Positions 1 through 12,095 of a stretch of DNA of 64,000 nucleotides are shown here, one piece after another; the first letter of the stretch is position 1, and each line of letters begins with the position of its first letter. Where the stretch lies: the NCBI GenBank assembly GCA_020746875.1, contig JAGTJL010000006.1:2542001-2606000 (forward strand), read 5' to 3'. The translations under genes and the position numbers were made by a program. The notes below the pieces were generated by a model. The model was not told the origin of the DNA and searched no databases. It worked only from the letters and a program-made list of their open reading frames with translations. Source of the DNA: Rhexocercosporidium sp. MPI-PUGE-AT-0058. Lineage: Eukaryota; Ascomycota; Leotiomycetes; Helotiales.

Positions 1-424
1 TGGTGGGAGGTAGCAGGAAGTCTCCTGATGGCAAGGCTGCGTGGCCTCACTGGTGAAGGCTTCGTACGATGCGTGGTGAGAGGGACGTCATTGACGCATG
101 TTTTCTGTACCGATGGGATGGAATAGAGGAACAACCGGGTGCAAGGTAGGTATTGATTTCTTTGGGGTCTAGATTATGGAATTCAGTATATATCGTGGGA
201 AGTCTCCTGTTTCTTGGAGGCTTTTCTTTTGGTATCATCATCAGCTTCAAGCTTCTAGAGACAATCATATCATCTCATCTCAAATCAACTCAACAAACAA
301 CTCCTCTCCGCCTTTAAACTCTCTACTCCAACCTGCTCTTCCTCTCCTCACAAAAGAAGATACCCTCCTCTCCACACGCCTCTGAACAAAAAAACACAAC
401 CTGCAATCCTCAAACCTCACAACA
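1..424. other. intergenic, left edge; upstream region of the small mitochondrial gene
   Basis: No convincing gene is seen here. A 73-residue minus-strand frame at 47-268 has no recognisable motif and no splice context. From about 290 to 424 the plus strand is C/T-rich with CAA/ACA stretches, as in fungal core promoters and 5' leaders, just before the ATG at 425. Confidence 0.5.
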
Positions 425-769
425 ATGTCACCAATCCTCCGCCTCGTCTCCCAACGCCGCGCCTTCAGCATCGCAACCCGTGTGCGCACACTAGCCCGCT
501 CCTTCGAACCGCATCCCTTTGGACGCCTACCCAAGACGCAGGAGGCACAGAAGGGCGATTGGGCTAAGCAAGGAAGACGATTGGGCGATGCTGCTATGTT
601 GTAAGTACTGCCTTCGCTCCCGAGATTCATGAACATGATCAGATAGGATAGAATATGATTAGATAGACGTTTGCTGACTGTATGGTTGAATAGCTATTTC
701 CCGTTCATGGGCCTCGTCCTCTCGTGGCCACTAATCGGCGAGAAGATTCTGGATGGAAAGATACAGTAA
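425..769 (+). CDS. small mitochondrial single-span membrane protein, possibly Cox26-like
   Basis: Two exons, 425-600 and 694-769, are joined over a GTAAGT...TAG intron and give 83 residues. The N-terminus is rich in Arg, Ser and Ala without acidic residues for the first 25 or so positions (RLVSQRRAFSIATRVRTLA), which reads as a mitochondrial presequence. One hydrophobic span (about 58-73, FYFPFMGLVLSWPLIG) follows a W-x4-GRRL segment, and the tail is short and polar. The length, presequence and W...GRRL...WP layout recall the small subunit Cox26 of yeast cytochrome c oxidase, but that comparison is from memory and short. The splice restores the codon at M-F and places the stop directly after the span. 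Function is therefore inferred; existence of the gene is well supported. Confidence 0.75.
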
Positions 770-1581
770 CTCGTGTCATTCTCTCTCCTAGTTCTGGCAT
801 GCATCGAAAGAATGGAGAAGAGAATTGTATATATGGGGATGTGGTCGAAAAAGATGGCGGCATAGATTGCATGGCATCGTATAGGCGTTTCGGTATATGG
901 GTTCGGGAAATGGGGCGTGCTTGAGCGATTACTTCGCTGGCATGCGGGTTTCATTTTGTATATTTGCATTGATGAAGAACGTTGCGGGCATTGGGATAGC
1001 GAAGTGGTCGAATCTGATAAACACAAATATAAAAACATACCAATACTCATTCCCGCATACAATTCCAAAAGTATCGTAGAGTTTGTGACGAAACATGAGC
1101 GGAAGTAGATGGCATAGGTCAAACTTCTGTCGTACCTCTCGTGGTCTCGATATCGTTCGCTGTGACATCGTATGGGAAATACTTTGGGCAGAAAGGGCGG
1201 AGAAATGAGATGCTAGATTGAAGAAATCCATTGAAGAAAGTCCCAGCATGTGATAGAGAGCTTTTAACCGAAGTGTATGTAAATAAAGTGTATGTATATA
1301 TGTGCGCCCAAACACCAAACATGCCAAATGCATAATGAATCAATGCCGAAAGACTGTCATACGGTAGAAGTGTCCCTCAAAAGTCGCCCTAGAAGCTATG
1401 TTCTAGCTTCCCTAATCCAAAGTCACAGGCTGAATCCTAACCCGAACCCCTCTTCGCTGGCCCAAAAACCCAAATCCAACTCCTCCGCTGAAAATACGCT
1501 ATCAAAGAAGTTCAGAAAATTATGTATGCAGATATCCACGTGTATGCCCCTTCCCTCGTCAGCATCCCCTCTCACCTCCCC
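770..1581. other. intergenic between convergent genes
   Basis: This is the 3' region between the plus-strand small mitochondrial gene and the minus-strand gene ending at 1582. Open frames here are short and lack motifs or splice logic. It probably holds the two 3' UTRs. Confidence 0.5.
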
Positions 1582-3334
1582 TCACCTCCTCTCAACAACC
1601 ATCCTCCTCCTCTCCGCCTCCATCCCAACCTTCGAACCCCCACTCCCACCCATAGCATCTCTCACAGCGCCAAATGCCCCAGAGATAATACTCTGCCTCT
1701 TGATACGCGTCTGCTGCTCCGCAAGCTTGAGTTGCTTCTCGACCAGGATGGGAGCGATATTATGATCTCTGTGATTTTGAGCTTGGGTCTGGTTTTGGCT
1801 TTGTTTGGATGATACCGAGGTACGACGGTTGACTGGCAATGGCGGTCCTCTAGGTGTCGATATTGATGATGAGGATGAAGACGAGGGTCGTCGACGCGAG
1901 AGCTCCGGCACAGAGACACTAGCCTTCAGCAGCTGACTGAACGTCTCTGCTTCAGGTTGTTTCTGGCGAAACGATAGATCAGAAGTAGATAGCGTGCGGC
2001 CCAGGAGACGCATCTCCCTCTCCTCTCTCGCGCTCCTGGGCCTTTTATGGCCTGGTAGCCTGCCTGGAGTAGCTTCAAGATACGATTTCTCGAGATGCGG
2101 CGTCACGAGCGGGATCTGGCTCTGGAACGCCATTGTGAGGATTTGTAGATTCTCCGCGTTGGATAGCTCTTTTCCTTTCCCTTCGTCTGAGCCCGCTTCG
2201 AGTGCGACGCCTTCGTCCATACCCTCTCCTTCTTTCTCCTCTGACAAGGTGCTGAATTGACGCACGGTATTGGGGTCGAGTTCTCGTTCGTGGATGCTGT
2301 AGCCTTGCATGATTCGTAAACGTAATTTGGAGGGGAAGGTGTGGCCTTTTGTGTTGAGGAAGGTGATCATGAATTTGCGAACTTCGCGGAATTCTTGCGC
2401 TTTACGAAGGCGGGTTAGGTCGAGGGCTTGTTCGGAAGGGGGCATTAGGCGGGTTGAGTCTGGTGTGAGAGTTGTTGAAGGGAGGGAGGTCGTTGATGCG
2501 TTTGTAAGGAGATTCTGGCGGGAAGATGAAGGGAGGGAAGTGGTAGAGAATGAGCGGGTGGTGAGGGAGGCGAGATACGATTTGGATCTGGTCATTGAGG
2601 GTGTGGCTGACCGGTGGTGAGTAGAGAATGGGGAACATGGCGAGAGTATTGGTGAGGGAGGGTCTGAGTCGGGTGTTGTGAGGATAATTGTCACTGGTGC
2701 TGTAGGGGAGTGTTGAAAGATAGTGGATGAGGTACTTTTCGTTCGGTGACGGGGTGGTGGGCGAATTTGACTCCCAGAAGGTGCTTGAGTTTGAATTGAG
2801 GTGTTGTATGGTGATTTTGAAATAGAGATCCCCGAGTCCAGCCCATCATCTTCACCAGAACTCATCTCATGAGTCGGTTCCGTAACAGGAGACAAAGTAA
2901 TTGTCGAGGCACAAGAGGCCGAAGCTTGACTATCCGCCCTCATAGGCAGAGTATCAGAAGAAGTAGATCCCGAAACAGTCCACTCTAGCTCATCGTCCAG
3001 CCTTGGGATGGCTACCTCTGGTATCTCAATCGCAGCCACTTTCTTTCCCTGATTAAGCGCAGATCTAGGATTCTCAAGTCTCAACTTCCAGTCCTCAGAT
3101 GAGAATTCCTCAGCGATACGCAGTCTTGGTGGCTCTGGTGTTGCATCGTCCCCTCTCTTATCCCCGGACTGGGCAACTCGCTTTTTGTGACCATCTTTTT
3201 TCCGATTACCTTTTCCGTCAGATCTAGAAACATTGTTAGTATGTTTAATAGAGTGATGGTTCCGATTTCCAGTTCGAATTGGGATTATCTTACAGTGCCG
3301 ACACGGCTTGTCCAATCCAAGTCCGGTACTTCAT
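1582..3334 (-). CDS. conserved-looking Ser/Thr-rich protein of unknown function
   Basis: Two exons: 3294-3334 and 1582-3223. The 70-base intron has donor GTAAGA, a TACTAAC branch and acceptor TTCTAG. Splicing makes the ATG at 3334 the start (MKYRTWIGQAV...) and keeps frame for 560 residues; the unspliced frame would read through the intron. Most of the protein is low-complexity Ser/Thr/Pro. A compact charged segment in the middle (EFREVRKFMITFLN followed by FPSKLRLRIMQGYSI) looks like the only folded or conserved part. Further on is a RPRSAREEREMRLLGRTLS patch, and the C-terminus is Arg-rich. I do not recognise a family. Disorder, basic patches and many S/T-P sites suggest a regulatory or scaffold role, which is inference. 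Confidence 0.75.
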
Positions 3335-4545
3335 AAATCCCCCTCAGCTGCTCCAAAACGCAACTCTGACCCTCTCTCCCTCTCCAAATGCACGCAGCCG
3401 TTCACTGTCCCAACAATGCTCATACCCGATCAATTAGTTTGGTAGGTAATTCCGGCCCTCAAATGAAACCAATTGGCAGTTGTAGCAAAATGATGATGAA
3501 GAAACTGGCAGCATGTGGAAATTCCCAGATCTTTGAATTAGGTCCTGGGTTGGGCAGGGCGGGCTGGCTGACTTCCTCCCTGATTTCCACAGAATCGATT
3601 TCGGGATTTTCTTTTCGGGGGTCTTCTCGTCCTGATAAGGAATGTCTCAGACGCAAGCAATTGGTCGGTTTATTTTCGTTCTTATTTTGCTGAAGGTTCG
3701 GATCCAGATCGGCCAGATCATCCGGCAGTAAGAGACCCGCCAGGCTAGCTGAAGATCTTCGTTTAGACAGTAAAGGGTCGGTAGATAGGAAATCGCAAAT
3801 GCAGTAGCCCCAACGAGAACGATATTATGGTCGAGGAGATCCGTCGGTGATGTCCCTCATGGCAATTTCTTGAGGGAAGAGCGAAGAGGGGAGGCTGAAT
3901 GACTTACTGAAGGCTAGATGCGTTGTTTTGCTTGGTTCTGCCTTGTGGCTTGCTGGATGTCTTAACTAGAGGCAGAGCCGAGCCCCCAAATAGTTCTGCC
4001 AGCGGGATGTTCGCTGACGAGCTGGGTGATTGAAGACAGTGAAGAAGCGAATTGATTCAATCGACTGCAACTGAAACCGAGATCCAGAATATGTCGATCA
4101 TCCATCAAAAGACGACGGCAAGATGTATTTGGACTTTTTTTGGTCAGAGAAGACGGATGACAAGGGGACGAGAGGGGGGGATCGGAACTGTCACTCGGTC
4201 AGACTGAGCTGCCTGTCAGATTTGTTTGTTCCAGGAGGGGAACAAGCTGAAATGGTTGGTAACCTAACAAAAGCGGCTGCCGGAAAACAGGGATCCTTAT
4301 CGCCCAATACTTGGAGCCTTGGGGGTACATCCTATCCCGGGAAGGCCTGAAAAATGGTGGTATTCTGGGCGTTGTCGTTGGCGATTTTGGTGAGTGGTGA
4401 TTCGTAGCTGGGAATGCTTTAATCGGATTGGGAGGGTTTCCTGCAGGAGATCAATATTCCTCTCGAAACTTTGCGTGGGAGTGATGCTACTCCCACGAGA
4501 AGGAGACGAAACACATTCGGGCTTCTCCATAGGTACCTTCAACAT

Positions 4546-4854
4546 TTATTGCGAGGAAGAGGACATCGTCATGATACTCCTATCGCTAGTCTCTGGAGAA
4601 TTGTTCCACTCCGCCAAAATTGATCCCCCGGAGATATCTCCATCTGTCAAGCTGATAGTCCATGCTGGGCCGTAAGCCGCATCGCTAATACGGAGGTGCA
4701 ATCTAACTTGGGCCGAAAGCATCTGCGGGTTGCTCTGAAAGATTCTAGCCTCTCTCCGTTCAGCCTGCCTTCCCGTCTCACTACCCGTGCCGCCGGCTAG
4801 TTGCAGACCCGATTTGATATTTAACGTGGCCGAGACCGATGGTGTGTCTTGCAT
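4546..4854 (-). CDS. possible small protein of unknown function
   Basis: A 102-residue frame from an ATG at 4854 has mixed, non-repetitive composition, including the stretch MLSAQVRLHLRISDAAYG and a Ser-rich tail. No domain, signal peptide or splice site supports it, and it stands alone in a long intergenic region. It could equally be a chance open frame. Confidence 0.15.
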   Translation of the reverse strand: MQDTPSVSATLNIKSGLQLAGGTGSETGRQAERREARIFQSNPQMLSAQVRLHLRISDAAYGPAWTISLTDGDISGGSILAEWNNSPETSDRSIMTMSSSSQ

Positions 4855-6866
4855 GGAGGCGACAGACGCATTGAAGCGCTGAATTCGACATAGTGTGTAA
4901 AAGAGACGAAACAAACAGCCAATGGGAGAGTAAAATACTATGGACAAAAATGTGATTATTAGAGGAACATGCGCTTTGCACTACCTGATCTGCATCTATC
5001 TCATTCAGATCTCAGCAAAGCATGTCTTCAAATTGGGCTCACCTCCTTGTCCGAAGAGTTGCATACTCGACCCGACCATGACCATGACCCACCAACCGGA
5101 CCAAGACCACGTTTGTTGCGGCACAGCGCAGCATAACAACACAACACATCTGTCATCTGTACTTCTGTCAACTGCAATGCATATGCATGTGAGTGTGCAC
5201 AAGGAGATGCGGAATTGACGAAAGGGAAAAGACTGCGTTGTACAGTTCGTAGTGGAGGTGTCCTGAGGTTACATTGAGATTGAGGGCTGGACTGGACTGG
5301 GCTGGGCTGGGTTCTTATCTTGAGTTGCTCAGACTTGCTCGCTGCACGCTGGTACGGTAGGCACGAGTACAGTAACGTGGGGTCAAACCGGCATGGTCCT
5401 TGAGATTGATTGACCGAAACGATCAGAAATAAAAGGTATTCCGAAGATAGGCTTTTGTGCGTGGTGTCTCTTCTGAGGCTAAGTTGAGGAGTAACTAGAG
5501 GAAAATGTTAGTTGAAGCTGGGATAGGAGGTGAACATCGCCTGATCCAGTCTCCTACCTTCACCCAGCATCAAACAAGTGACTAGAGGTAATTCCGACAA
5601 ACCAACCGTCATTTGTTTTGTTTTGGTTTGTTCTAATTTGATTTCCAAAAACGGCTTTTTCTAGTATCTTGATCTTGCTTTGTGTTTGCTGACCAACACT
5701 TGAACTCTGATTCAGGTCTGTGATGATCGCCTCTGGGGTTCGCCAGTCGTGACAGGAAATGTCAGAGCGAACGAGGGAAGTTGCTTCAAAGCGCATTGCG
5801 AAAAGAGACCGAGATGGGGGAAAACAGGTCTTCAACATCAGAAAAAGAAGAAGGAAGAGGAAAAGAAAGAAAGAGAAAGAAAAAAACAGTACAAGACGCG
5901 CTGTATCAAATATACTTTTAAGACACGATACATTTTCAAGACGAGGCAAATTTGTGTCTCTGATCCAGCCTCAAGCCCAGCATTATGGTGCTGACCGACA
6001 TTTTGCAGAGCGCTCGATAGCCCTTCTAAGTTCTCTCCAGGTCAAATGCCTCGGCCCAAAGCCAGCGCCAGCGATTAACCTTAAACCTAGCTCCCTAAGC
6101 GAACCACTCACAGCTTCCTCGCAGCGCCACCCACGTACCCAGACCCAGTGTTGGTCTTTCAAACCAACTTCAAACAGGCTGGTCGCTGCCAGATGATACG
6201 CAAATCGTGGCAGAGCCAGACAGGAGAGGGCAAGACTGGAAAGAGACACCACCAACAGACCATCATCCGACACAAAGCCGCGCAGGCAGGTTATGATCGG
6301 CAAGAGAGGAGAGGCAATGTCTGATTGGAGGAGAGATGGAGGAAGAGATGGAGGAAGAGACCATGGAGTGGCAGTGGAAGTGGAGTGGAGCCGCCTCTCG
6401 ATGCTGGTCTCGCATGGATGGCCGTTTGTGGTTGGAGGACGAGCGTGAGGGCGAGGGCGAATAGCTAGAGGAGCAGGTTCTTTCTTTCCCTTTGTTCCCT
6501 GGCTTGAACTTGAATTTACCTTTTATACCTGGACCTGCATTATCGGTACGGGACTGGGATATCGACCTGGATTGGACTCGATTCAGACCTGCAGATACGA
6601 GAACTGGGAAGCAGGACGATACTACCGGATCCAGCACCTTCCTCCAAGACGCGGAGAAGAGGACTTGCGCGGCAACAGAAGGAGGCATTCGAACACTTCG
6701 AACACTTCGATCCGACTTCCCAGACATCCGAGATCTTAACCACAAAATCAATCCTAGAGTCGAAGTTGGAAGGAATCAACAGTTTGAGGAGAAATTATTC
6801 CCCTTGCACAACAAGACAGTCACTGGATCACCCATTCGGCGACCGACGAACGGAGTCTTTCACTCA

Positions 6867-6873
6867 TATAAAA
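6867..6873 (+). promoter_or_regulatory. TATA-like element (TATAAAA)
   Basis: A TATAAAA heptamer lies 138 bases before the ATG at 7011. The spacing allows a leader of roughly 100 bases, ordinary for a fungal gene. Identified by motif only. Confidence 0.35.
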
Positions 6874-7010
6874 CGACCAGGAAAAGGAGGAAAGGAATAC
6901 ATACCTATCTTAAATAGACAAGGAGATCATACACTGCCGACATAGGAGAGAAAGGACTTCGCACCTACCCTCCACCAGCAATACAAATCCTTTCCCTACC
7001 CAGCCCAATC

Positions 7011-8186
7011 ATGGCAATATCCGCCTCCTCCCTCTTCTCAGCCAAACGACCACCACTCTCCACGAATATCAGCACATCCGCTAACATGGCACCTCCCAAA
7101 CACTCTTCCGACAGCCTGTCGACTTCCTCCCACGACGCTACCGCAGAATTCCCTGGCGAAGTAAACACAAATAACAATCTGCCATCGCAAGAAACCCTGA
7201 AACGAGTCGAGAATTTCCCCATTCTAGATCAGGATGGCAGATCAATACCGTTCAAGAATCTATATACGGGACCGAATGTAGCGCGGAGGGTGCTGGTTAT
7301 TTTCATACGGCATTTTTATTGCGGTGTATGTCCCCTCCATTATCTCTCCCCATCAAATCCCAATGTCAATGGCCGAAACCATACCTAGACGAAGAACACA
7401 AACTGATAACCTCAACAGAACTGCCAAGAATACATCCGCTCCCTCACAAGCTCCATAACGCCCGCCTCTCTCCTATCCCTCCCAACACCTACATTCATAG
7501 CCATCGTCGGCTGCGGATCTCCCTCCTTAATATCCATGTACCAATCCGCGACGTCCTGCCCTTTCCCCATCTACGCCGATCCAACCAAGAAACTCTACAG
7601 CGAGCTCGGCATGCTACGGACCCTCAATCTCGGCGCCCGCCCCGAATACCAGCGGAAAGAGCTCCTCAGCATAATGGTCGCGGGTTTCATGCAGAGTATG
7701 AAGATGATGAAGAGTGGACAGACGTTGAAAGGCGGCGACATGTACCAAGTGGGTGGGGAATTCATGTTCGAGCCTGTCGATGACGCGAGTCCAATCAGCA
7801 CGCCCGAGAGCGAGGACATGGAGAAGATGCTCAGTGGAGAGAATGGCAGAGGCGAGAGCGGCATGTTGGAAAATGGCCCTGTGGAGGAGAAGCGCGTTAC
7901 CTGGTGTCATCGCATGCGTAACACGAGGGATCATGCGGAGATTCCGGAGTTGAGAGAGGTGCTGGGTCTTGACGGGGAGGGTGTACCAGGGAAGAGTAAG
8001 AAGAGGTGGACGAGGGCTCTTGCACAGAGGAAAGGGACGGGTTTGAGTAGCAGGAGCGTTGATGCCGTCGGGAGCGCGAATGGGAATGCGAATTCGACTT
8101 CGGATGAGGAGTTCAGGAGGAAGGTCAGGGAACTCGATGAGGGCCGTAGGGGAAGTACTTCCGATAAAGAAAACGTGGCAAGGTGA
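7011..8186 (+). CDS. AhpC/TSA-type thioredoxin-fold (peroxiredoxin-like) protein
   Basis: Exons 7011-7325 and 7419-8186 give 360 residues. The GTATGT donor and AACAG acceptor join FYCG to NCQEYI, restoring a CGNC motif at residues about 104-107 exactly at the exon junction. Around it are features of the PRXL2/AAED1-like AhpC-TSA_2 family: the preceding FPILDQDGRSIPFKNL strand region, LVIFIRHFYCG, then IAIVGCGSPSLI and FPIYADPTKKLYSELGM. Family members are thought to act in redox chemistry with the paired cysteines, but substrates are poorly known. The C-terminal ~110 residues are charged and low complexity (RKVRELDEGRRG), likely disordered. A second Met at 7086 could be the true start; the 25 residues before it are Ser/Arg-rich and might be a targeting sequence. 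Confidence 0.88.
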
Positions 8187-8975
8187 CATGGCCACGGGTG
8201 TGATGTTAGACATTCGTATGTCCGGTCTTCCTGTGCATTATGTTGGCAAGGAAAGGATTGATTTATATTCTCCGGAGGGCATATGCATACTTTTTATATG
8301 CACAGAAAGCCTGGAGATGATCTGTAGCAATAAGGACGACACCTTCATTCGTTTTAGGTATTAATTTGGAGCATTTTGGGCATTGCAATCATAGCATAGC
8401 ATAGCATTACATACTTAGCTACAGAGGTGTTTTCCAAATTAGACTCCAAATCAATCAAATCCAGTTCAATCTGTTCCCTTTCCTTTTTCCTTTCTTTTCC
8501 AAACCTTGACTGGTTTCTACATCTCTTACCAGTTTACATCTATTTCGTGCACAAATTGCAAGCTAGAGAAATCTCACTCTTTTTTCATTTTCCTACCTAT
8601 CTTCCGCAGTCCTACTTTAGGCATAATCGCCATTAATCCTGGAATAGAAATTGATCACATACCAATTGATCACTACAGAAGGAGTGAAGTAATGCGCACA
8701 ACTCTCTTCTGTTTTCGAGGCACATAGACCTCCTCGAGGAACACCAGTCGTGCAGAGGGCAGGGAAAGGAGAGGCTATAAAGGTCCGAGCCACCCTCGAG
8801 TGGAATGGTGATAATGTTCATATCCAAATATTTATCTACCTACTGAATGCCCAATCTACCCAGACCCAGACCCAAAACAAGAAAGCAAGTATCCCTCATC
8901 CTGCCGCCTCTTCGTCCTTGCAATAATAAAATCTCAGCAAGTCGCTGTACCACCTCAAACAGCACCACAACCTCC
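8187..8975. other. intergenic between convergent genes
   Basis: This is the 3' region of the thioredoxin-fold gene facing the end of the minus-strand Zn2Cys6 gene. It includes a short GCATA repeat at about 8390-8406. No supported gene is seen. Confidence 0.5.
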
Positions 8976-9985
8976 TTAATCCCCTCTCCACTCCCTAGAT
9001 CCACCAGCACGCTGGCTCTTTCTCTTTTTCTCCACTCTCCCGTTATTCTCTTCCTCGCCTCCCTCTTCATCACCCTCAGGAGCTCTTCGTTTCCTCCCAC
9101 CAGACTTCTTCCTTTCCGTCGCTTCCACTTGTTTCCCATCTCCATTAGCAAGCAGCCTTCAACTCAAGATTACCATCCCATTCATCTTCAACATTCTCTT
9201 CCCTTCCCTCATGCTCCACTTTCTCACTATCTCCCATCCCGGGACTCAGTGGAGACGTAGATACATTGTAAGGAACAGAACCTGAACCCGAACTAGAATC
9301 TAACTCTAAGTCAGCATCGTCAGCACTCGTATGGGAGCCACGCTCTTTCGCAGTGTCCGCTATGAAGCTACTCCCATCTTCATTCAAATTCAATTCCACA
9401 CTCCGATCCATACCCAGATCCAGATCGGCATCATCCCCAAATAAACTATCCAGCGTTCTCCGCATCATCACGTATTCTCCATGAACCAGACTATCACAAC
9501 CATTTTCGGAATCTACCCCCTCTCTAGGCTTGGTCTCTTTGCTCTCCTCCTCTCTCCTCCCGTCCACGCTTCTACAAGTGAATTCTCTCTGAAACTTCTC
9601 TACCTGCTCCTCCCGCCTCTTACTTCTTTCCTTTCTCCTCTTCTTCTCCTTTTCCTTTCTCTTCTTCCTTCCTCACTCCATTTATCCTTGTTTTCCGGCC
9701 AGAGCAACTCTCCATTACGGACAAGCAAATTCATCTCCCACATGTTATTCTCCCTATACTTCAATACCATGTCCGCAAAGCTCTGTTCCTGCATTCCATG
9801 TTCGCCAGGAGGCGGGAATGGCATACCCATGGTCTGTATATCGCGTATATAACCATCGCCTGTAAGGTATGGCCTAGAACTGCCTGGCAAGATAGCGTGA
9901 AGTTGTCGTTCATCGAGAGGGACGGGAAAGGGCGAATTTGGGTCTGTGTCATAATCTGATTCGTTCACACCGAAAATTGGTGAAG

Positions 9986-10016
<31 letters not shown>

Positions 10017-12095
10017 AGCTGGCGTTAAGAGTTGTTCGCTGGTGTTGGCTGTTAATCTGACTGGACTTTGGGTCGGTATTTCGATGGACGGAAGTACTAG
10101 TGGTATAGTGCTTTGTGTTTTATTGTCTTGAGCGAGCCCCAAGAAATTCTGTGGGAACCTGTACGTTGCAGTTTCTGGTTTGTTGAAATATGTGGTCTAT
10201 AATTGGTCGCTGTACTGTGCTGCTGCCTCATCATGTCTTGCATTACCCACCCGAGACTCGTTCTCATGCCTCCTATACGGAATGTTAGGAGTCTTCGCTG
10301 CTTGTTCACCTCTAGAACTTAATCGCAGACTATTAGAATCCTGTTGTGTGTCTTGAACCCGTGAAACAGTTATTCCCTTGGCAGAGGACTGTACTGGGAC
10401 GGGGAAACCCTGGTTTCTGATTGAATTAAAAGCTTGAGAATATGCTTGCCTTGGCTTGTGTTGTTCTGATGCTTCATTTCGTCTTTTTTCTTTACCTGTC
10501 GGGAGAAAATTGTTATTGTATTCCCGTGTGCCAATTGAACTACCTGATCGGTTGAGAAGCAGGGGCCGATTCTCTTCCAGTATCAATGGGGGAAGTGCTT
10601 TGTCCGTTGCTGCGGCGTCACCTTCTTCAGTATGCGATGTTACTGTCTTCTCATCACCGGAGGAATCCGGTACAAAATGGTCATTTTGAGGGTAAGCGCT
10701 GGAACATCCGGGCCTGTCTACCCTTAGCTGTCGATTGTGTCGGGGAATGAGCCCAGGTACTTCCTCATCTGTTGTGTCTCCTTCTTCGTTCGTTGTGGTG
10801 TGACTTGCAGAACTTCTTCTTGGATGTGACTGATGTCCTGAAGTTGGATGAACGTTGGATGGTCCTACTAGAGAGGCTCTGCGATACGCAGCGTGCTGAG
10901 GCGTCAACAGAGGCATCTGATCGTTTGACATTCCGTAGCTCGTTGGATCTCGCTGTACTACACCTCCATTCCGTTGATTGATGTCGAGATCTGGATGTTG
11001 AGACCTTGATGTAGAATAGTGCGATGTTGGTTGTCCATACCCAAAACTTTGCGCATGTCCAAAAGAGGTAGCAGCCACAAATTGAGATAAAGCCAGACCT
11101 ACGGGATGGGAGTTGTCACCACTACGATTCAAGCTCTCAGCACGCAGCTTCAACCCTTTCTCAGGTGGACGCAACATGCCTGGGTCCTCAAGCACCCACT
11201 GCGGATAATTGCACTCCCTTTTCACTCTGATACAACGGAGACACTGGGGCTTCTTCTCGTCACATTTGATCCTCCGTTTTCGGCAGGTCAAGCACCCTGT
11301 CTTGAATCTTTTCTTACTCTTTTCTTCACCTGGAGGGATGCTTTGGAGTCCTAGAGCTTCGGCAGATGCATCTCGAAGCGACCCGCTAGCTCTCGATATG
11401 GAGTCCTTGCAAGGTTTGGCATCAGATCCTATTCTCAAAGGTCTAGAGGCTGCTGGTATCATAGCAGCACTAATTACTGCTTTTCCACTGTCCTTGTTTC
11501 CGGCCCGTTGTCCTGGACTTGGGTTCCGGTGTGGCTCGATGTTATGACCCTCCTCTGTAGTTATTCGCGCTGGATTCCTGGTTTGCCATAAAGTGGAAGA
11601 CACGATCCCCACCGCAGACTCATGGCTCACAATGCCATTGGAGCCCCTCTTCGGGCTCCCATCCCCAAGCTCCATCTCTGTATTCTGACCTCTTCCATTG
11701 TCGTCGGCGCTTGCGGGTCCATTCGTATGGGTAATGCTCCATGATAACCCTCTCTCTTTCCTGTCGGGATATGCAGCTTGACCGGAAGTTGGTGGAATTT
11801 GGCTATTACCTACGTTGGAATCGAAAGTTACTCTTTTGTTACTCTCTTGTTCATCTTGTAGGGGGGTAACTGAGTGCTCGCTGATTTTTTCGAGCTGCGT
11901 ATTTTGCGGAGCTGATCTCGCAGATGTGTGGACATGGTCTATGTTTGTACTCTCTAGGTAAAGCGTGGTATCGCTGGTATTGCTAGGCGATGATTTTGAT
12001 CGGTAGTTCTCTGCTCCATACTCAGGTCTTCCTGGAGGAAGCAAGAAGTTGGTGATGCTCTCTGTTGTGGGACTCAGACGAGGTGGGTCAGCCAT
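8976..12095 (-). CDS. Zn2Cys6 fungal-type transcription factor
   Basis: Start at 12095 (MADPPRLSP...) is preferred over an in-frame ATG at 12287, whose extra 64 residues look like non-coding leader. The zinc cluster lies at residues 268-295 with spacing Cys-x2-Cys-x6-Cys-x6-Cys-x2-Cys-x6-Cys (TGCLTCRKRRIKCDEKKPQC...), preceded by a KSKKRFK basic run. This is the DNA-binding domain of fungal binuclear-cluster regulators. Exons: 10216-12095; from 10158 to a junction near 9600; about 9571-9174; 8976-9127. Introns 10159-10215 (57 bases) and 9128-9173 (46 bases, GCTAAT branch) fit in phase. The junction at about 9570-9650 does not: only a 32-35 base intron, a 92-base purine-rich one or a frame error joins the frames. 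A Ser-Pro repeat is encoded at about 9983-10016. Targets are unknown. Confidence 0.85.
9983..10016. repeat. GGTGAG hexanucleotide repeat inside the Zn2Cys6 gene
   Basis: Five to six tandem GGTGAG/GGTGAA units encode a Ser-Pro dipeptide run on the minus strand. Hexanucleotide units keep frame when copy number changes, so the run length could vary among strains without breaking the protein. Confidence 0.7.

Larger units (their letters stand above)
3335..7010. other. long intergenic region, mostly without recognisable genes
   Basis: About 3.7 kb lie between divergent gene starts at 3334 (minus) and 7011 (plus). The only frame with a coding look is 4546-4854 minus, listed separately. A purine-rich A/G tract at about 5840-5890 generates long Lys/Glu/Arg frames that are artefacts. 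The right end is the promoter of the thioredoxin-fold gene. Confidence 0.45.

Noticed and set aside
5749..6196. Lys/Glu/Arg-rich plus-strand frames
   Set aside because: They arise from a purine-rich A/G tract and lack splice sites or a conserved region.
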